Part shown: piece by piece, positions 35,901 to 49,337 of the stretch
Layout: each line of letters starts with the position of its first letter
Numbering within the stretch: the stretch's first letter is position 1
Source of the DNA: Earliella scabrosa
Taxonomy: Eukaryota > Basidiomycota > Agaricomycetes > Polyporales > Polyporaceae
NCBI GenBank assembly: GCA_022605405.1
Contig: JABYQQ010000014.1
Coordinates: 1,178,001-1,242,000, forward strand
Direction: 5' to 3'
Length of the DNA stretch: 64,000 nucleotides
Notes under the pieces: model-generated
What the model was told of the DNA's origin: nothing
The model's input: the letters and a program-made list of their open reading frames with translations, nothing else
The model's database searches: none
Translations under genes and position numbers: made by a program

Positions 35901-36716
35901 TCATCCCCGGCAAGTCCAAGCCGAACCCCAGCAACGTCCGCCTCCCGCACAACCTCGTCGCCTTCTTCGGTCTCCTCATGTACCTCCACCGCGTCGGCTA
36001 CCCGGGCCACTGGCTCTCCGACTTCCTCGCGCGGGTCCTCAGCGGGCGCATGGTCTCCGGCGTCGCTCCCTACACGGGCGAGTACCCGATCCCCGTGAGC
36101 GAGCGCCTCACGCGCCTGCCCTCGCGCACGGTGCGCACGGACCCATGGCTGGTCGAGTTCGAGACGATCATAGCAACGGCGTACTACGCGATCCCGTTTC
36201 CAGTATCTTTCCCTAGTGCGGAGGATGCATCACGGCTCCTGCCCGCAGGCGGCGAGTTCGCGCGCGAGCCGGGCGAGATGGCCGTATGGGAGGCCCGGGT
36301 GCGGGGCACGCAGAGCCTCGCGTCGTGGTCCTGGATGGGGTGCTCGCCGTACGAGCCGCGTACGCATCTGCTCTTCTACCGCGCGGACCTCGTCGGCGCG
36401 ACGTCCGCGATCAGCCACCTACGGGGGGTGCTCGAGGGCGGGGCGCGTCCGGAGCCGGGCACGTTCTTCGTGTTGACTGCGCAGGAGCACGTGCAGACGC
36501 AGACGGCGGTGCGGTGGCGGATGAGCCGGGCGCGGGTTGAGAGGATGCGGGGCGAGAGCGGGCAGTGGAGCATGGTCGTGTACCGGAACGACAGTGGGGT
36601 TTTGGGTGAGTGCCTTGCACGATGTTGCCCCGCTCATCATGCTGAATCTTATCTGGTGCGACCTCGCAGCAACGCACCCGGTCTCGATTCAACGGTGGAC
36701 GCCGTACGAGGAGTGA
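32997..36716 (+). CDS. TPR-DUF4470 protein, paralogue C
   Basis: Twelve exons total 2952 nt (983 residues): 32997-33064, 33124-33145, 33332-33759, 33819-33843, 33904-34033, 34091-34343, 34395-34965, 35023-35070, 35139-35482, 35534-35668, 35725-36605 and 36670-36716. It starts MLGDAATLKLKGNELFRAGNFS. TPR-like region, DUF4470 (MFGGVGDARHVLGTITGLYEAYNKL...LLDIHEAPIARDLC), linker with the long exon 7, and C-terminal region (LPRPLSELATRPELTTWLTRVLFNTFIPGKSKP). The last exons are very GC-rich. It is closest in sequence to E and D, which lie on the opposite strand beyond 52 kb. No defect seen. Function unknown. Confidence 0.85.
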
Positions 36717-37052
36717 GAGGTCAGTGGACAACAGTAGAGAAGCGGTGCCGCGATGCTTCGTGCCAACCATTACGCTCGAGGGACCATGTCTCGTGGTTCT
36801 GGGGAGTCTGTTAATTATGATGCACTACTGTAAAGTTAGTCACAGCCTGTCTGAATATAAGCGGAGCAAAGAGTCCCCGCATACAGTCAAGATGAAGCCC
36901 ATGCAAGTATATTCGGAGCACGAGCCGTTTGAAGGAAGAACAAGTGAACACTAAAAACGGTTGAAATATTGCAACAATGTTGACTGGTAGTAGAGACATG
37001 TAGGGATAACAACTTGACCACGATGTGGTAGTACAATAAGGACATAACACGA
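36717..37052. other. Spacer between convergent genes C and FunK1
   Basis: 336 bp between two 3' ends; no gene seen. Confidence 0.5.
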
Positions 37053-39703
37053 TCACGCATACGGTGGTTCGAAGCCGTCTCGTACATTGGGAGGCATGCT
37101 CACCTCCGACGACCGCGTCGCTCGCTTAGCCTCCCTGAGCTCGTCTGCCGCTAAGTCCCTCGTACGCTTGGTGCCACGAGGTCCTGGATTGCCGCTGACA
37201 TTGCGAGTGACCCCGGGCGTCAGCTTGACATCTTTGTCGCGGTGTTCCACTAGATAGTTGAGGATGAGACGCTGCAGAGCCTCGTGGAGGTGGTCGGCGT
37301 GCGGCGGAGGAGTGCTCATGAGGCCGTACGAAGGCTGGACGTGTTGAGCCATGTTGAAGAGCAGGACTGCAACGTCACGCATGCACGGAAGCAATGCGCC
37401 GATGTAGACGGAGAGTTGACGGTCCAAAATTCCCTCCCTGCTGTCATACCCCTCGGCGGCCTTCTCCTTGATGGAGTGTTTCTCGAAGTCGCTCCAGATC
37501 GCCTTCAGCTTGAGGGACGCAGCGGGATTGTCGACTTCGCCTTGAGGCTGAACCCGGAACAAAGCGGACGCTGTAGTCCAGAAGACTGATTCCGCGTCGT
37601 ACTCGAGCTTGTGATGGAAGCCGGGGGGAACCTCCACGTCGTTCTTGTCCATGTTCGGTGGAGGTGGAATGCCTCCGTGGATGGTGTTGTTGGATTCTTT
37701 GTAGACATCGTACCGGTCCGGACCGTGCACCTTGTCGTACAGCTCCCGTGCTCCTGGAACGAGTTCCGGCATGGGCTTCAGGTATCGGAAAGCTGCGGAA
37801 CTGAGCCAGATGTGCCCTGCCGATACTGAGCGTGCAATATACATTGGCGTTCCCTACAAACGCGACAACGTGAGCATACTTCCTGCGGCAGTGTTCGCGG
37901 CGTGAAACTCACGGTGCGACACGCGAGCTCATTCGGCTGCGTCTTGTCATCAAGCCTGGCAGCGTTGTCGAAGTCGGTCAGCAAGCAGCACGCTTGATAA
38001 TCGTCGTCCTCCCTGCACCAGATGTCAGGAACTTGCCGCAAGATGCGCAAATGATGATCATACCTCAATTTTCCAGCTAGGATGTCTTGGATGAGTGGAG
38101 GGCGATCCTCGATAAACTTGGTGCGAGCATAGTCGCCCCACTTGGGATAGATCAGGATGTTGGAGAGACTCATGTCCCGATGGAGTACGTTGCGCCGTTG
38201 CGCAATTTTCCGATGAACTAGCAAAGGACTTAAATACGATTGAGCCGGTTTGACAAACAGACCACTTACCCTCCAGCACGTCGTAGATTGCCATCAACAG
38301 GTCGTTCACAGACTTGGCTTGCAACAGGTCTTCCCCTACGTCGGCGATAGCGAGTCGCCGTCTCACGCGAAGATCGTCCCCTTCTCCTGAGGTAATCGGC
38401 TCGTCATTCTCGTCCGTGACAGTCTCCGCATCGACCAGGCGAACGACTCCGGGAACGAAGCCCTCGCTGTGAATGTGTAACAGAAGCTCCGCTTCGTCGT
38501 ATCTCCGCAGGACCTGTCGGTAGTAGTCCTTGATGACCATTTGCTTTGTGGGCCTCGACGACGGCCACTTGTACAGGAAGACGGTCGTGCGCCGACTCCA
38601 GGGGTCGCCACAGAACAGAATGCTAGCACCCGAGTATGTGACACCGGCGACCGTGACGGTCCAGGTAGCAGGGCCCAGTGGTTGGCCTCTGGGAGAGACA
38701 GCCGAGATCGAGCGATCGCGAAGGATATGTCCGGGGGGCGGCTTGTAGAGTGAATAGACATACATCGCGAGGATCTCCAAGTCGTCCCAGGAGAAAACCT
38801 CCGAAACGTGCGGTCCAGCAGTATCGGCGTACAGTACCTCGAAACCCTTTGGCTTGATGCTGAGACAATAGAAGCCGGGATGGTCAGGTCGGGCTCGCAG
38901 GTGTTGAGCTGCATATGTAGCAGCCTGCGGCTTCGCGTCAGGACCACCTAGTCCCTTTGACTCTACGAGGGACTCGATGCGATAGTGGGGTATGCTTTTG
39001 ACGGTACCTTTTGCGGCCTCTGGATACACGTATGCAGTATTGTCGGAAATTCTCCATATTGCAAGGAGGTCCGGCTTGTCCTCGATGTCACCGGACGGGT
39101 AGTGCGTAGGGGGGCTTGCGTGATGATCCAGAAACTCGATCGGGCCCCGGAAGCCTTCCAAGTGCAACTCGTGAAGCTGCTTCTTTACCACATCTTAAGA
39201 TAGCCATGCACACGGTGAGTAGATAGTAAATGATAGAACCAGAGATACGTACTCCACATGGTTGTGCTGAGGTTGTTCAGCAAGTCTCGGCCAGGCCGGT
39301 AGGTGGCACTCTCCGACTGGGCGGCCTTGAGCTTTGCTGCAAGCTGGAGATTCTTGCTCGTCTTCAGGAACCGTTCGCACGACGATGGATAAGGGGAGAG
39401 ATGGGTCTGGACAAACGCAGAGTTGCTAGCAAGAGACGTGATCTGAGGGGCGCTCTTCAAGTCTTTGTGGGCGAAGCGAGTTAGACCAGGACCCTTGACG
39501 GGAGTGGAGGTGTTCTGAGTCAACGTACCATCGCTCGCAGCAATCTCAGATAGCTTTTCGGGCTCGTCGCCATCCCCACCAGCCGGTGGTTGGGGAGTGC
39601 GCTGACGCTCGAGGGAAGACATCTTTCGACTGTGTGAGCTTGGATTCACAACAGCCATCTTGCGCCTCTTATATAGTGTTGAGGAGCGTGTTTGCATGGC
39701 CAT
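37053..39703 (-). CDS. FunK1-type fungal protein kinase
   Basis: Five exons: 39703-39253, 39193-38270, 38217-38064, 38012-37913 and 37853-37053; 2430 nt, 809 residues, all in frame. The N-terminus is basic and disordered (MAMQTRSSTLYKRRKM). The middle carries the FunK1 N-lobe (VFLYKW...MVIKDYYRQ with the candidate ATP-binding lysine). The catalytic loop is NVLHRDMSLSNIL, the metal-binding motif is LLTDFDNAARL in place of DFG, followed by GTPMYIA and FHHKLEYDAESVFW. These are the hallmarks of the FunK1 family, greatly expanded in mushrooms. The C-terminal tail is basic (GTKRTRDLAADELREAKRATR). Substrates are unknown. HRD and DFD aspartates are both present, so it may be active. ATG at 39697 is an alternative start. 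Confidence 0.88.
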
Positions 39704-41035
39704 GGAGGAGGCGCGTTGTCTGGACAAGATGGGACCACAAAAGAGATGTCGAGGACAGAAGACAGAGTGCGAAGCGCCGTCCAAGTTCAACGCCGCCTCG
39801 CGTAAAGAGCATAAGCGCCTAATCAATCCTTTGTGACCAGCCGAGTTCTCCGACTCTCTCCTGGTAAGTAGTGTGCCCCAGCCTGCAATCAATGTAACCT
39901 ACAAGTCAAAAATCCAGGCTGTAATAAGATTACATTACCAGCGCACTCCTACTCAGATTTCAAGTGGGAGATTCCTGTCTCTCTCAGTCCGACAGTGTGA
40001 CGGTGGTTAGACCTCGCTTAAGTCCCCCAACGGCCCGGGATCATCTTCGGACAGCAGAATCAAGCCTGGGCTGTGTCCATGAGACAAAGACGAACGCTTA
40101 CGGATTGTGGGCATAGCTCTGGAAGCCTTGAAACATGCCACGGGAAGTCCATGGGGCCACTGGTTGTGGCCCTGCGAGCGCGCGCCGGACAGGTCACTTG
40201 GCCGGAAAACCCAGCAACGATCACAGCGGTGGATGACCCTTTGGCCCCGCGTTTCCGTGGCCACGATAACCAGAATCTTCCGGCTCATCCACTGTGGTCA
40301 GCTCACGAGCCCCGGGCTGCCCCGGGCCGAGGCGCGATGAGGTACTTGGTAAAAGCTCGGATAGTAGCAGGAGAGGCGAAAGTTGGATAGTCTGAGTGAT
40401 GGTTTGACGACGAAACTGACCTACTCTCGAATATGGAGCACCGTAGGCTTACCCCACTAATAGGCCCTAACTCCAAGTCTCAGGACAGCATGATAGACAG
40501 AAGTGACGGATCCACTGGCATATCCATAAGCTCGTAACTACTTGTGATCGACTGGGCCAGGGGAGGCAAGCGGGATTGGCTGCGTCATGTCAAGTGTATC
40601 TTTCCGTGTACTCAAGAGGGCCTGCAGCTAATGCTCGCGAAGCGGGCCGCAGTGAGAAGTGTACTTATGTGATAGATCGAGAGACAGATCTATGCAAGTC
40701 AATGAAGCTCATCGCACCCGCCCACCCCATATCCAAGCCCGCACACAAGAAACCGTTCGAGCATGATACAAGTCAGATATACATTCTTCTGGTATCCAGC
40801 GTATTATCGTACAGTACATTCCATTCAATATGGGGGATCAGATGGGAGTTAAGGGGGGACTTCGAGCCTTCAGATCGTCAGTATATACTCCGCCTCCGCT
40901 TCAAGGGAGTCAGGTGCCCACTCCCACAACATACCCGGATACCAGGCTCCAGCAAATACGACCATAAACACAGACGCGCCTTCACGAGAGGGACGAGGGG
41001 ATAGAGGGTGAGGGAGAGAGAGGCGCACACACGCT
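39704..41035. other. No gene seen
   Basis: 1.3 kb between the 5' end of FunK1 and the 3' end of acetyl-CoA synthetase. Only short frames without domain or splice support. Confidence 0.5.
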
Positions 41036-43850
41036 CTACTGCTGCAGCGCCGCGACCTTCTCCTTGATGCTGTCCACGACCGCAGGCTCCGCGAGCGTGC
41101 TGAGGTCGCCCAGCTGGTCGCCCTCGCCCGCGACGATCTTGCGAAGCACGCGGCGCATGATCTGCCAGTGTCCGGCCGCGTCAGCAAACGGTGACTAAAA
41201 CAACAGCAAGAAGGGGAGAGCGCGAGACTGACCTTTCCGGAGCGCGTCTTGGGCAGGTCCGAGACGAGATAGATCTTCTTGGGCGCCGCGAACGGGCCGA
41301 TGACTTTGCGCACCTGGAGCGTGAGCTCTTTGATGAGCCCGCTCTCGTCGTTCGGGTCGAACTTGAACTCCCTGCGTGCGCGACGTTGCGTCAACAAACG
41401 GTGAAGTGAGAGAAGAGAGAAGGGAAGAGAGGACGTACGGCTTGAGCGTGACGAACGCGTGCACGGCCTGGCCGGTGAGCTCGTCGGCGACGCCGACGAC
41501 TGTAAGAGAGGTGTCAGTATTAGTCGTTGTATGCGCGCAGGAACAGGAACGGAGGAAAGTGGTCGGCGTTAAGAGCGACGGGAGTACGGATGAATGCGAT
41601 GGTACGAAGAGAAGGGAGTTAAGGCGGAAGAAGGTGCGGACATACCTGCGGTCTCAGCGACACCAGAGTGCGTGATGAGCGCAGACTCGATCTCCGCGGT
41701 CGACAGACGATGACCAGAGACGTTGATGACATCTGCAACGATGCGAGCGAGGATCACACGCCGTCAGTCCATATCCAGCCTGACAAGAACAGAGACAAAA
41801 AAGAGAGAGACGCACCATCAACACGGCCCTTGATCCAAATGTACCCATGCTCGTCGCGCGCAGCGCCGTCGCCCGTGTAGAAGTAGCCAGGGTACGGCTT
41901 CATGTACGTCTCGAGGTATCGCTTATGGTCCTGGTACACCGTGCGCGCAATCGACGGCCACGGCGCCTTAAGGCACAGCACGCCCTCGACCTCGTTCCCC
42001 TCGAGCTCCTTGCCCGTCTGCGGGTCGAGCAGCACGGGCTCGATCCCAAAGAACGGCACCGTCGCGCTCCCCGGCTTCGTCTCGATCGCGCCCGGGAACG
42101 GCGTCACGACGATCGAACCCGTCTCTGTCTGCCAGAACGTGTCGACGATCGCGCACTGCCGCCGCCCGACGTGGTCGTTGTACCAGTGCCACGCCTCGGG
42201 GTTGATCGGCTCCCCGACCGACCCGAGCACGCGCAGCGAGCCGAGGTCGTGGTCCTTGACGTGGTGCTCGCCGAGGCGGCGCAGGAGGCGGATCGCGGTC
42301 GGCGCGGAGTAGAACTGCGTGATCTTGTGCTTGTCGACCGTCTGCCAGTACCGCGCGGGCGTCGGGTACACGGGCGTCGACTCGAACACCGTCGTCGTCA
42401 CGCCGTTCGCGAGCGGGCCGTAGACGATGTACGTGTGGCCGGTGATCCAGCCGATGTCGGCCATGCACGCGAAGCGGTCGTCGGCGTGCACGTCGAACAC
42501 GTACTTGACCGTCAGCGCGGCGCAGAGCAGGTAGCCGCCGGTGGTGTGGACGACGCCCTTGGGCTTGCCAGTCGAGCCGGAGGTCTGTGGGTGCGCGGAT
42601 AGTGCGGCATGAGCATCCGAGCATGCGCATATACGCAGATAGGACTTACGTAGAGGATGAAGAGCGGGTCCTCGGCGGACATGACCTCAGGGGGGCAGTA
42701 GCGGGGAACCTTCACGATCTCCTCGTGCCACCACTTGTCACGGCCCTCGGTCCAGGCAACATCGGCACCGGTGCGCTTGAGAACAAGGACGTGCTCGACG
42801 GAGGGGCACTCCTTGATGGCGGCGTCGGCGATGGCCTTGGTGGCAATGGTCTTGCCTCCACGGCGGCCCTCATCGGAAGTGATGAGCACGCGAGACTTGC
42901 AGTCCTGGACACGGTCGCGGAGAGACTCGGACGAGAAGCCGGCAAAGACGACAGAGTGGACGGCGCCGATGCGGGCGCAGGCGAGGAAGGCGGCGACGGC
43001 GTGCCAGGTCATGGGGAGGTAGACGGAGACGGTGTCGCCCTTCTTGACGCCCCAGGACTTGAGGACGTTGGCGACGGCGCAGACCTCGCGGAGGAGCTCA
43101 GCGTAGGTGATCTCAGAGCCCTCGTTTGGCTCGTCTGCCTCGTAGATGATCGCCGTCTAGATCACATCGGGAGCAGTCAGTAAACAAGCCGTCCGCACTG
43201 GTCGATCCGTTCGCGAGATTCTTGGCCGTCGGGGCGGCGCGACGCGGCGCGGTGGCCCGGCACTCCGGGCCGCCGGCGGCTCCGCGATGACCTAATCGCC
43301 GTCCCGCGAAACGTACATGCGCACCCCCAGGTGCGACTCGAGCACAGATGCACTCGGAACACGCGTGCCGCACTGCGCGCAACGGGAAAAGATCTCAGGA
43401 GGGGACGGATGCTCACCTTGTCGGGATGCTTGAACGCCCAGCGGTCAACGCAGTTGTAGGACGCGTTGAGGCCGCCCTCGGGGAACCAGACGATGTCGCC
43501 GTTTTCGAACGAGCCAGAGCGGACGGTGCGGAAGGGGCGGTCCCAGTGCAGCATCTCGTGCGCAACCTGGGGACGATCGCACGGGTGTGTGAGCGTCGAT
43601 CGGCCTTCGCGAAGGCCGAAGGGAAGGACGCACCTTGGACCACCACTTGTCGCTCTCGTGACCGAGGGACTCTTGGTGGAACTTCCTGCATGAGGGGGGC
43701 AAGGGGTGAGACAGGGGGCCGGGCACGGTGAGAAGGAGGGAGTCGGTACTTGTATGTGTCGTGGTGGTCGATGTGGGGCTTCTTGTGGCCCGACTTGAGG
43801 CGGGGCGCGACGGGGTGCTTGGGCACCTTCGGGACTTCAGATTCAGCCAT
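41036..43850 (-). CDS. ACS: Acetyl-CoA synthetase
   Basis: Acetate-CoA ligase (AMP-forming), making acetyl-CoA from acetate, ATP and CoA in the cytosol and nucleus. About nine exons, starting at [13 protein letters not shown] (ATG 43850; exon 1 ends 43750). Visible motifs in order: KWWSK and [17 protein letters not shown] (ACS N-terminal domain); ATP-binding [10 protein letters not shown] at about 42580; [47 protein letters not shown]; and SGK-IMRR near the end, with the lysine that is the usual acetylation-regulated catalytic residue. The C-terminus is [14 protein letters not shown]. Introns split several of these motifs but all flanking parts are present. It is the clearest housekeeping gene of the window and shows no damage. 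Confidence 0.95.
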
Positions 43851-46800
43851 GGCGGGGCGGCAGGGGGCGATGGGGGGAGCGATGGGAAAGAGATGGAGGA
43901 TGGAGGGAAGCGGGGGGACGGATGGGCTGGGCAGAGAGGAAGGGAGACTAATATACAGTGCGAGAGAGAGGGGAGCCCGGGGCGCGTGATCGAGCGCGAT
44001 GATTGCTATTTCCTGAAGCATGCCCCTGAATTCGTTCTTGCGGGCACTCCGTCGGCGTCTTGCCCCTCTCCGCAATGCGGGGTAGCCCCTCCGCGAATGG
44101 TTTAGCCAGCGCTGCGCTCCTGCCCAGCGCATCCCCCGCTCGCTGCCCCACCCTTGGCCACTGCCCATCACTGCGAGCCCCAGTCCGAGACGGTCCTGTG
44201 AGCACGCCCGAGCTCTTACGTAGTCCGACGGCGAGTGCGGAGGAGATGCGGGAGCACAGGGTAATAGAGCGGTCCCGCGAGGCGAACGGCCTGTCGTGCG
44301 CTCGAGCTCGTCCCACCCCCATCGTCCGACTCTTCTGCTGCCGTCAGAATCCATCATCATCATACCGCGTCTGCCGCGCTGTCTTCTCGCAGACGCGCTC
44401 GGAATCCGCGCGAAGCCTGACGCCAGGGCGAGCCAGAAGCCGCCTGGGAAGTCTGAGAAATCGCTGCGAACTCGCAGAGGTCCGATCGCGCGATGCCCGC
44501 GATCCCGCGATTGACTGCGATAACACGACGCTCTCGTCCTCCGATCCTTCCTGATTCTTTCCTGCTGCCTGGACACCTCCTCCGTCGCTGGGCTTGGCCC
44601 GCGAGCGCGTCCGGGGCTAGCACGAGCAGCTGACTCGCCCTCTCTCTCTCGGACGCCGTGTCCCAGTGCTTGTCACTGACGTCCTTGTTCTTGTCTGCGA
44701 TCCGCTGGCCGTCTCCTTCTTCTACAGCTTTCCATCTGCGTGGGCGACGCGACGGCGAACCTGAGCTGGACAGGAACAGGAGGTCAGACGGCCTGGACTC
44801 CAGATCACGAAGAGCGCGAGCACGAGGCTACCGAGCTCGAACTTCACAGCGCCAACCCCGCACTACCCCGCACCCCTTTCCCCACATCCCGACTCTCGCC
44901 CTCTCTCGCCCCAAGCCCCCCCTCCTCTCCGAGTCCAATGTCGATCGCAGTATTTGACAGACCTCTGATGGGCCCGCACCTCTGCACCGCGTGCGAGAAA
45001 ACAGCTCTAGCACGAAACCAGAGTTCCGACCGTCTTCCGTCGCAGCTAACACATGCGCCGCCCGTAAAGACGATCCGCACCGTCGTCCGCGCGCCCAGCC
45101 AGGATTCCCCTATGCAGGAAAGCGCGGCGCGTGCTCACGGCCCCCTTGTCGCGGCGGTTCTCGGTCGCGCGCGGCGCGGGATTGCGTCCTCTCCACCCGT
45201 CCGCCTCTGAGCTCTCTCTTTCTCCTTCATCGCGCCGTCGGGACCCCTAGCGCGAGCTCGTCTTACGCTCTGAAGTCTGAGTACGAGATGGCCGTGCCAC
45301 CCAAGCTTCCAGGTACCGTGTAACGCCAGCGACACCTGACACCAGGACTGGTGCCGAGTCGAGTGCATGAGTGTTTCAAGTTTCAACATGGATCGTTGTG
45401 CGCGGACGCGCCGAATTTACGCCCAAAGCGCGATGACTTGATGGCTCGATCGGTTTACGGAACCGAGAAGGAACTCGGGCACGGGCGGCACGCGGGACGG
45501 CGCAGCAGCATAGGACGAATGGCTCGAGCATGCCGCGCCGCTCGGACGGGGACCGGAAACGCCACAAACGACAGGTGGGCGCTTCGGGGGCATATACGTT
45601 GCAAAACTCTGTAAGAGCCTAAGAGCTTGCTGACTGGTGGTGGTGTTCGCGGCCTGTGGTGCGGTCAGTATAAGCTCGTCAGCGACCGGCCGGTGCTGTT
45701 ATGCCGTGCTCGACTTTCACTCACTTTCATTTTCACCTCCCTCCGGATCCAGGATGAGACATGATGCAGAAGGATGGGCGGGTCGCGCGAGACGTGACGA
45801 GCATGGAAGCGGTCCGACCCGAGGACGTGTACCGTAAGTGGTCCCGATGTTCTGAGCTTCACCGTGAGCGAATGCTGGGATTCCCGGGAACCTTGGACGC
45901 TCGGAAAGGCCACGGACAGGCCCACTCCCGCGACGCATGCAATATCCCTACCCCCGGGCCAGCGCATCCTCGCACCCGGCGCGCCAGCATGGTTCAAACG
46001 TTCATCTCTGGATCGTGCAATCCCAGCATGCGCGCTCGGACTTAAGAGTCGGAGATGTCGAGGGATGCACGCTTCGACGTGACATGTCCATGTCCCGGGG
46101 TCGCCCACCGCAAACGTCGAGTAACCCACGGCCCAGTGACGGAAAGCGAATTCCACTTCCACAGACGTTCGCGGAGCTGGCGAGGAAGCTTCGCGTGCGC
46201 GTGTCCTCCCGAGTCCGTGTGTCCGTGTCCGTGTGCGAAGCCTCGCGGCCGGAACGTGTGCGGCGACCTCGACCTTCGCATCGTGTGGTACCGGTTCTCC
46301 CTGGGCCCAGGACCTCGACGCGGCAAGGCTAATGCCTATTACTTTAATTCTCGCTCCCGGGTCCGGGTACGTCGCCGGGCGGGCCCGAGTGTGCGACATG
46401 TGTATGTCGGTCGTTGACGATGGTGTACATGCGCATGACGATGCGGCCGTACGTGCTCGGTCCGGCGGACTTCTGTGCTGCGTTGGCGTAGGTTCAGACT
46501 CAGAGACGTTCGGCGTGGATGAGTTACGGAAGCGCAGCTACGCGTTGGGAAGCTTCAACGCTACAGGCTGGCGCCCCCGTGTATGACGCAAAGGACACGT
46601 ACGATGCTGGTAAGCGTTACCCTCTTGCTCAATTGAGGAGTCGCAGAAGGCCCACGTCGAGGGCAGACGCGTATGTTGGAGGGCTGGGTGCCCGGTGAGC
46701 CGGTGTGGAGGTGCGGTGGTGTCATTGGGGACTCGCCTTCTTGCTACCGTCATGATTCAGGATGCGTGGGTTCTAGGTTCCGCTTCAAAGTTACGGGGAG

Positions 46801-47256
46801 TTCTCGCCAACGACGTCCTAAGCTGGAACTAGGGAGATGACCTTGTGGGCGCATCCTGGCTAGCACGTACTGGTGGGACCATATGTAGCCGTACACTAGA
46901 TGAGTGCCGTCCTTGTGGCATCATGTGGTGAGCGGGTGTTCGAATCAGTTCTCCGTGTTGGAAACGCGCTCCCAGCAAGGCATTCGACAATCTAATCGCG
47001 GTAGTTAGAGGCGTAGACGAGTACTTGGACCACGACGAGAGACCAGAAAAAGCGCGCCAACGTCTGGAGTCGAACGACGCGCAAGCGCGCGTGACGCGTC
47101 AACGAATCGCGTGTCACGTGCGCGAAGCGGGACGCGTCTTGTCTCCGTCAGCGGCCTCGATCGACTCGGCTCCGACGCTCTCACCTCCCACACACAGCGA
47201 ACCGCCAGCTCCGACCTGACACCTTAACGTTTTACTGTGAGACTTTGGCACTCGAC
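43851..47256. other. Long intergenic region between divergent genes, no gene supported
   Basis: 3.4 kb upstream of both acetyl-CoA synthetase and the DUF2461 gene. Frames are numerous because of high GC but none has a domain, good start context or coherent introns. It should hold both promoters. Confidence 0.5.
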
Positions 47257-49314
47257 ATGTCTGCACGCGCGACACGCTCCCGGGTGACCACGAAGGCTAA
47301 AAGCGCGTCCGACTCGGTGAAACGCGGCACGCGCCCGGCGGCGGGCTCGGAGGGGAATGGGAAAGGCTCGAAGTACTTTGGCGGAAAGAGGAAGGCCGGG
47401 AAGCGGGCGGAATTGGACGAGGACGAGGACGAGGACGGAGATCTGCAGGACGAAGGTGAGGGTGAGGTGGGCGAAGACGGAGACGGAGACGCGACGGAGT
47501 CCGAGTCGGAGGCCGAGTCGCTCCACAGCGACGCGCTGGACGACGAAGACGAGGAGGAGGAGCAGGTCGGGGGGAAAGGCCGGAAGGGAGCGAAGACGGG
47601 CGTGAAGCGGAAACGGGCGGCAGGGACGGCGTCGCCGAAGAAAACGCCTGCGAAGAAGGCGAAGGCGTCCCCACGGAAGAAGCGCAAGACGAAAAAGGAG
47701 GAGAGCGACGGAGAGGAGAGCGAGTTCGAGCTGGAGGAGGGCCAGGAGGTCGTCGGGGTCGTCGTCCAGGCGCCGAAGACGGGGCGAGGTGCGTCCGACT
47801 CACTCTAGGCGCGATCACTCAGGAATAATGGGGGTGTCGACATGGCATCTCTGTAGTGCCGCCCGGTCAGATATCGAAGAACACGCTTGACTTCTTGTCG
47901 CAGTTGAAGAAGCCGGAGTGTAACGACAGGGAATGGTATAACAGCGTTGTTGCTCGTTGGATGAACCCTCGTACTCATACTGAACTTTGTGACCCATTCC
48001 TAGGTTCAAGCTGCATGGTAGGCCATTGTGATCTTGTATGCTGATAGCAGAAGAGCTTACTCGTGCGTCCACGCAGAACCTGTCTACCGCCTCGCAGAGA
48101 CCGAGTGGAAGGCCTTCGTGGAGCACTTCACAGACATACTTGTCGACGCTGACCCTCAAATCCCACACCTACCTCCCAAAGACGTCATCCACCGAATATA
48201 CCGCGATGTACGTCGAATCGCTCATATTCTACGTCGCCGGTTATGCCTTAGCTGACCTGCATCTTGTGTAGGTCCGCTTCAGCAACGACAAGACACCATA
48301 CAAAAAGGGGTTTTCCGCTAGCTTCTCCCGCAGCGGCCGAAAAGGCATCTTTGCCGGATGTGAGTAGACCACCGCTGGGCTATACGTGTGCTCTAACTGA
48401 ACAACAAATCTTCACCGCAGATCACATGTGAGCCTTCGTCCTCGGTCTCTCCCAATCCTCGTGCTAATCGCTCATCCACGGACACACAGTGCAGGTACGC
48501 CGGCTCACACTTGCTCCTGCCAGCCCGTCTGAGTAGCTCCATTCACCGCTCCCAGTCAAACCCGGCGACGAAAGCCTGATCGCCGCCGGTAGCTGGTGCC
48601 CCGGCAAGAACGAGCTGGCGACAATCCGGTACGCATCTCGCCTGACCCCGAGCCGCCTCCAAACACCCTCTCACGCTCAGTGACCGCCGCACGTCTTAGG
48701 AGCAACCTGCAGCGCTCGTCCAGACGACTGCGAGAGGTCATCTCCGCGCCCGACTTTGAGGCGCTCTTCGGGCCCGCGCGGCCGCACCCGAAGGGCGAGC
48801 GGCAGAACATATTCGGGATGGAAGACGAGCTCAAGGTCGCGCCCAAAGGCATCGACAAGACGCACAAGTGCGCTCATCCCCTTGCTCTCATACCCGTATA
48901 TGCCAACGTTCATGGACGATCACGCCTGTTACAGGGACATCGACCTGCTCAAATGTCGCTCGTTTGCCGTCGTGTACAGGTGCGCTTCCCAGCTTCGCCG
49001 CGGTCAGTCGTGGGTTTGGCTGAAGAGGGCACTCACGCCCCTGCAGATTCACAGACAAACAGGTGCTCTCGCCCGAGTTCAAGACCGAGCTCGCGCACGT
49101 CGCAAAGGTCATGCGGCCGTTCGTGCACTGGTGCGTCCTGCACATTGTCCCCCCCCTTTCTCCGCTCCGCATCTGTGCTTACGTCGCGATCCATCCCTCT
49201 GGCGTCTGCCGGGGCTGCAGCTTGAACGACCTCATGACGATCCAGGATGCCAGCGACAGCAGCGATTCGGATTCTGGAGGAGAGGAAGACGACGGCGATC
49301 CTGATGAGAGCTGA
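47257..49314 (+). CDS. DUF2461 (TIGR02453) protein with acidic/basic nuclear-type N-terminus
   Basis: Twelve exons total 1320 nt (439 residues): 47257-47788, 47857-47935, 48004-48017, 48077-48207, 48272-48359, 48421-48427, 48490-48494, 48556-48628, 48700-48867, 48935-48979, 49047-49130 and 49221-49314. The first 180 residues are low-complexity: acidic EDEDEDGD and ESESEAESLHSD tracts and lysine-rich SPKKTPAKKAKASPRKKRK, which looks like a nuclear signal. The DUF2461 domain then runs FLSQLKKPECNDREWFKLHEPVYR...RDVRFSNDKTPYKKGFSASFSR...LIAAGSWCPGKNELATIR...LKCRSFAVVYRFTDKQVLSPEF. The acidic tail is SDSSDSDSGGEEDDGDPDES. The family is conserved in bacteria and fungi, without a known activity. 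Exons 3, 6 and 7 are only 14, 7 and 5 nt, needed to keep frame. Confidence 0.88.
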
Positions 49315-49337
49315 GACGCCGCGCAACCCCTGCGCAC

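Noticed and set aside
40007..40288. Minus-strand 93-codon frame MSRKILVIVATETRG
   Set aside because: Looks protein-like at its start but has no homologous motif, neighbours or upstream signals.
41847..42602. 251-codon plus-strand frame opposite acetyl-CoA synthetase
   Set aside because: Antisense shadow of a conserved coding exon; arginine/valine-rich and without motifs.
44060..46586. Many frames of 100-240 codons on both strands between acetyl-CoA synthetase and DUF2461
   Set aside because: High GC makes stops rare; none shows a domain, a good start or coherent splicing.
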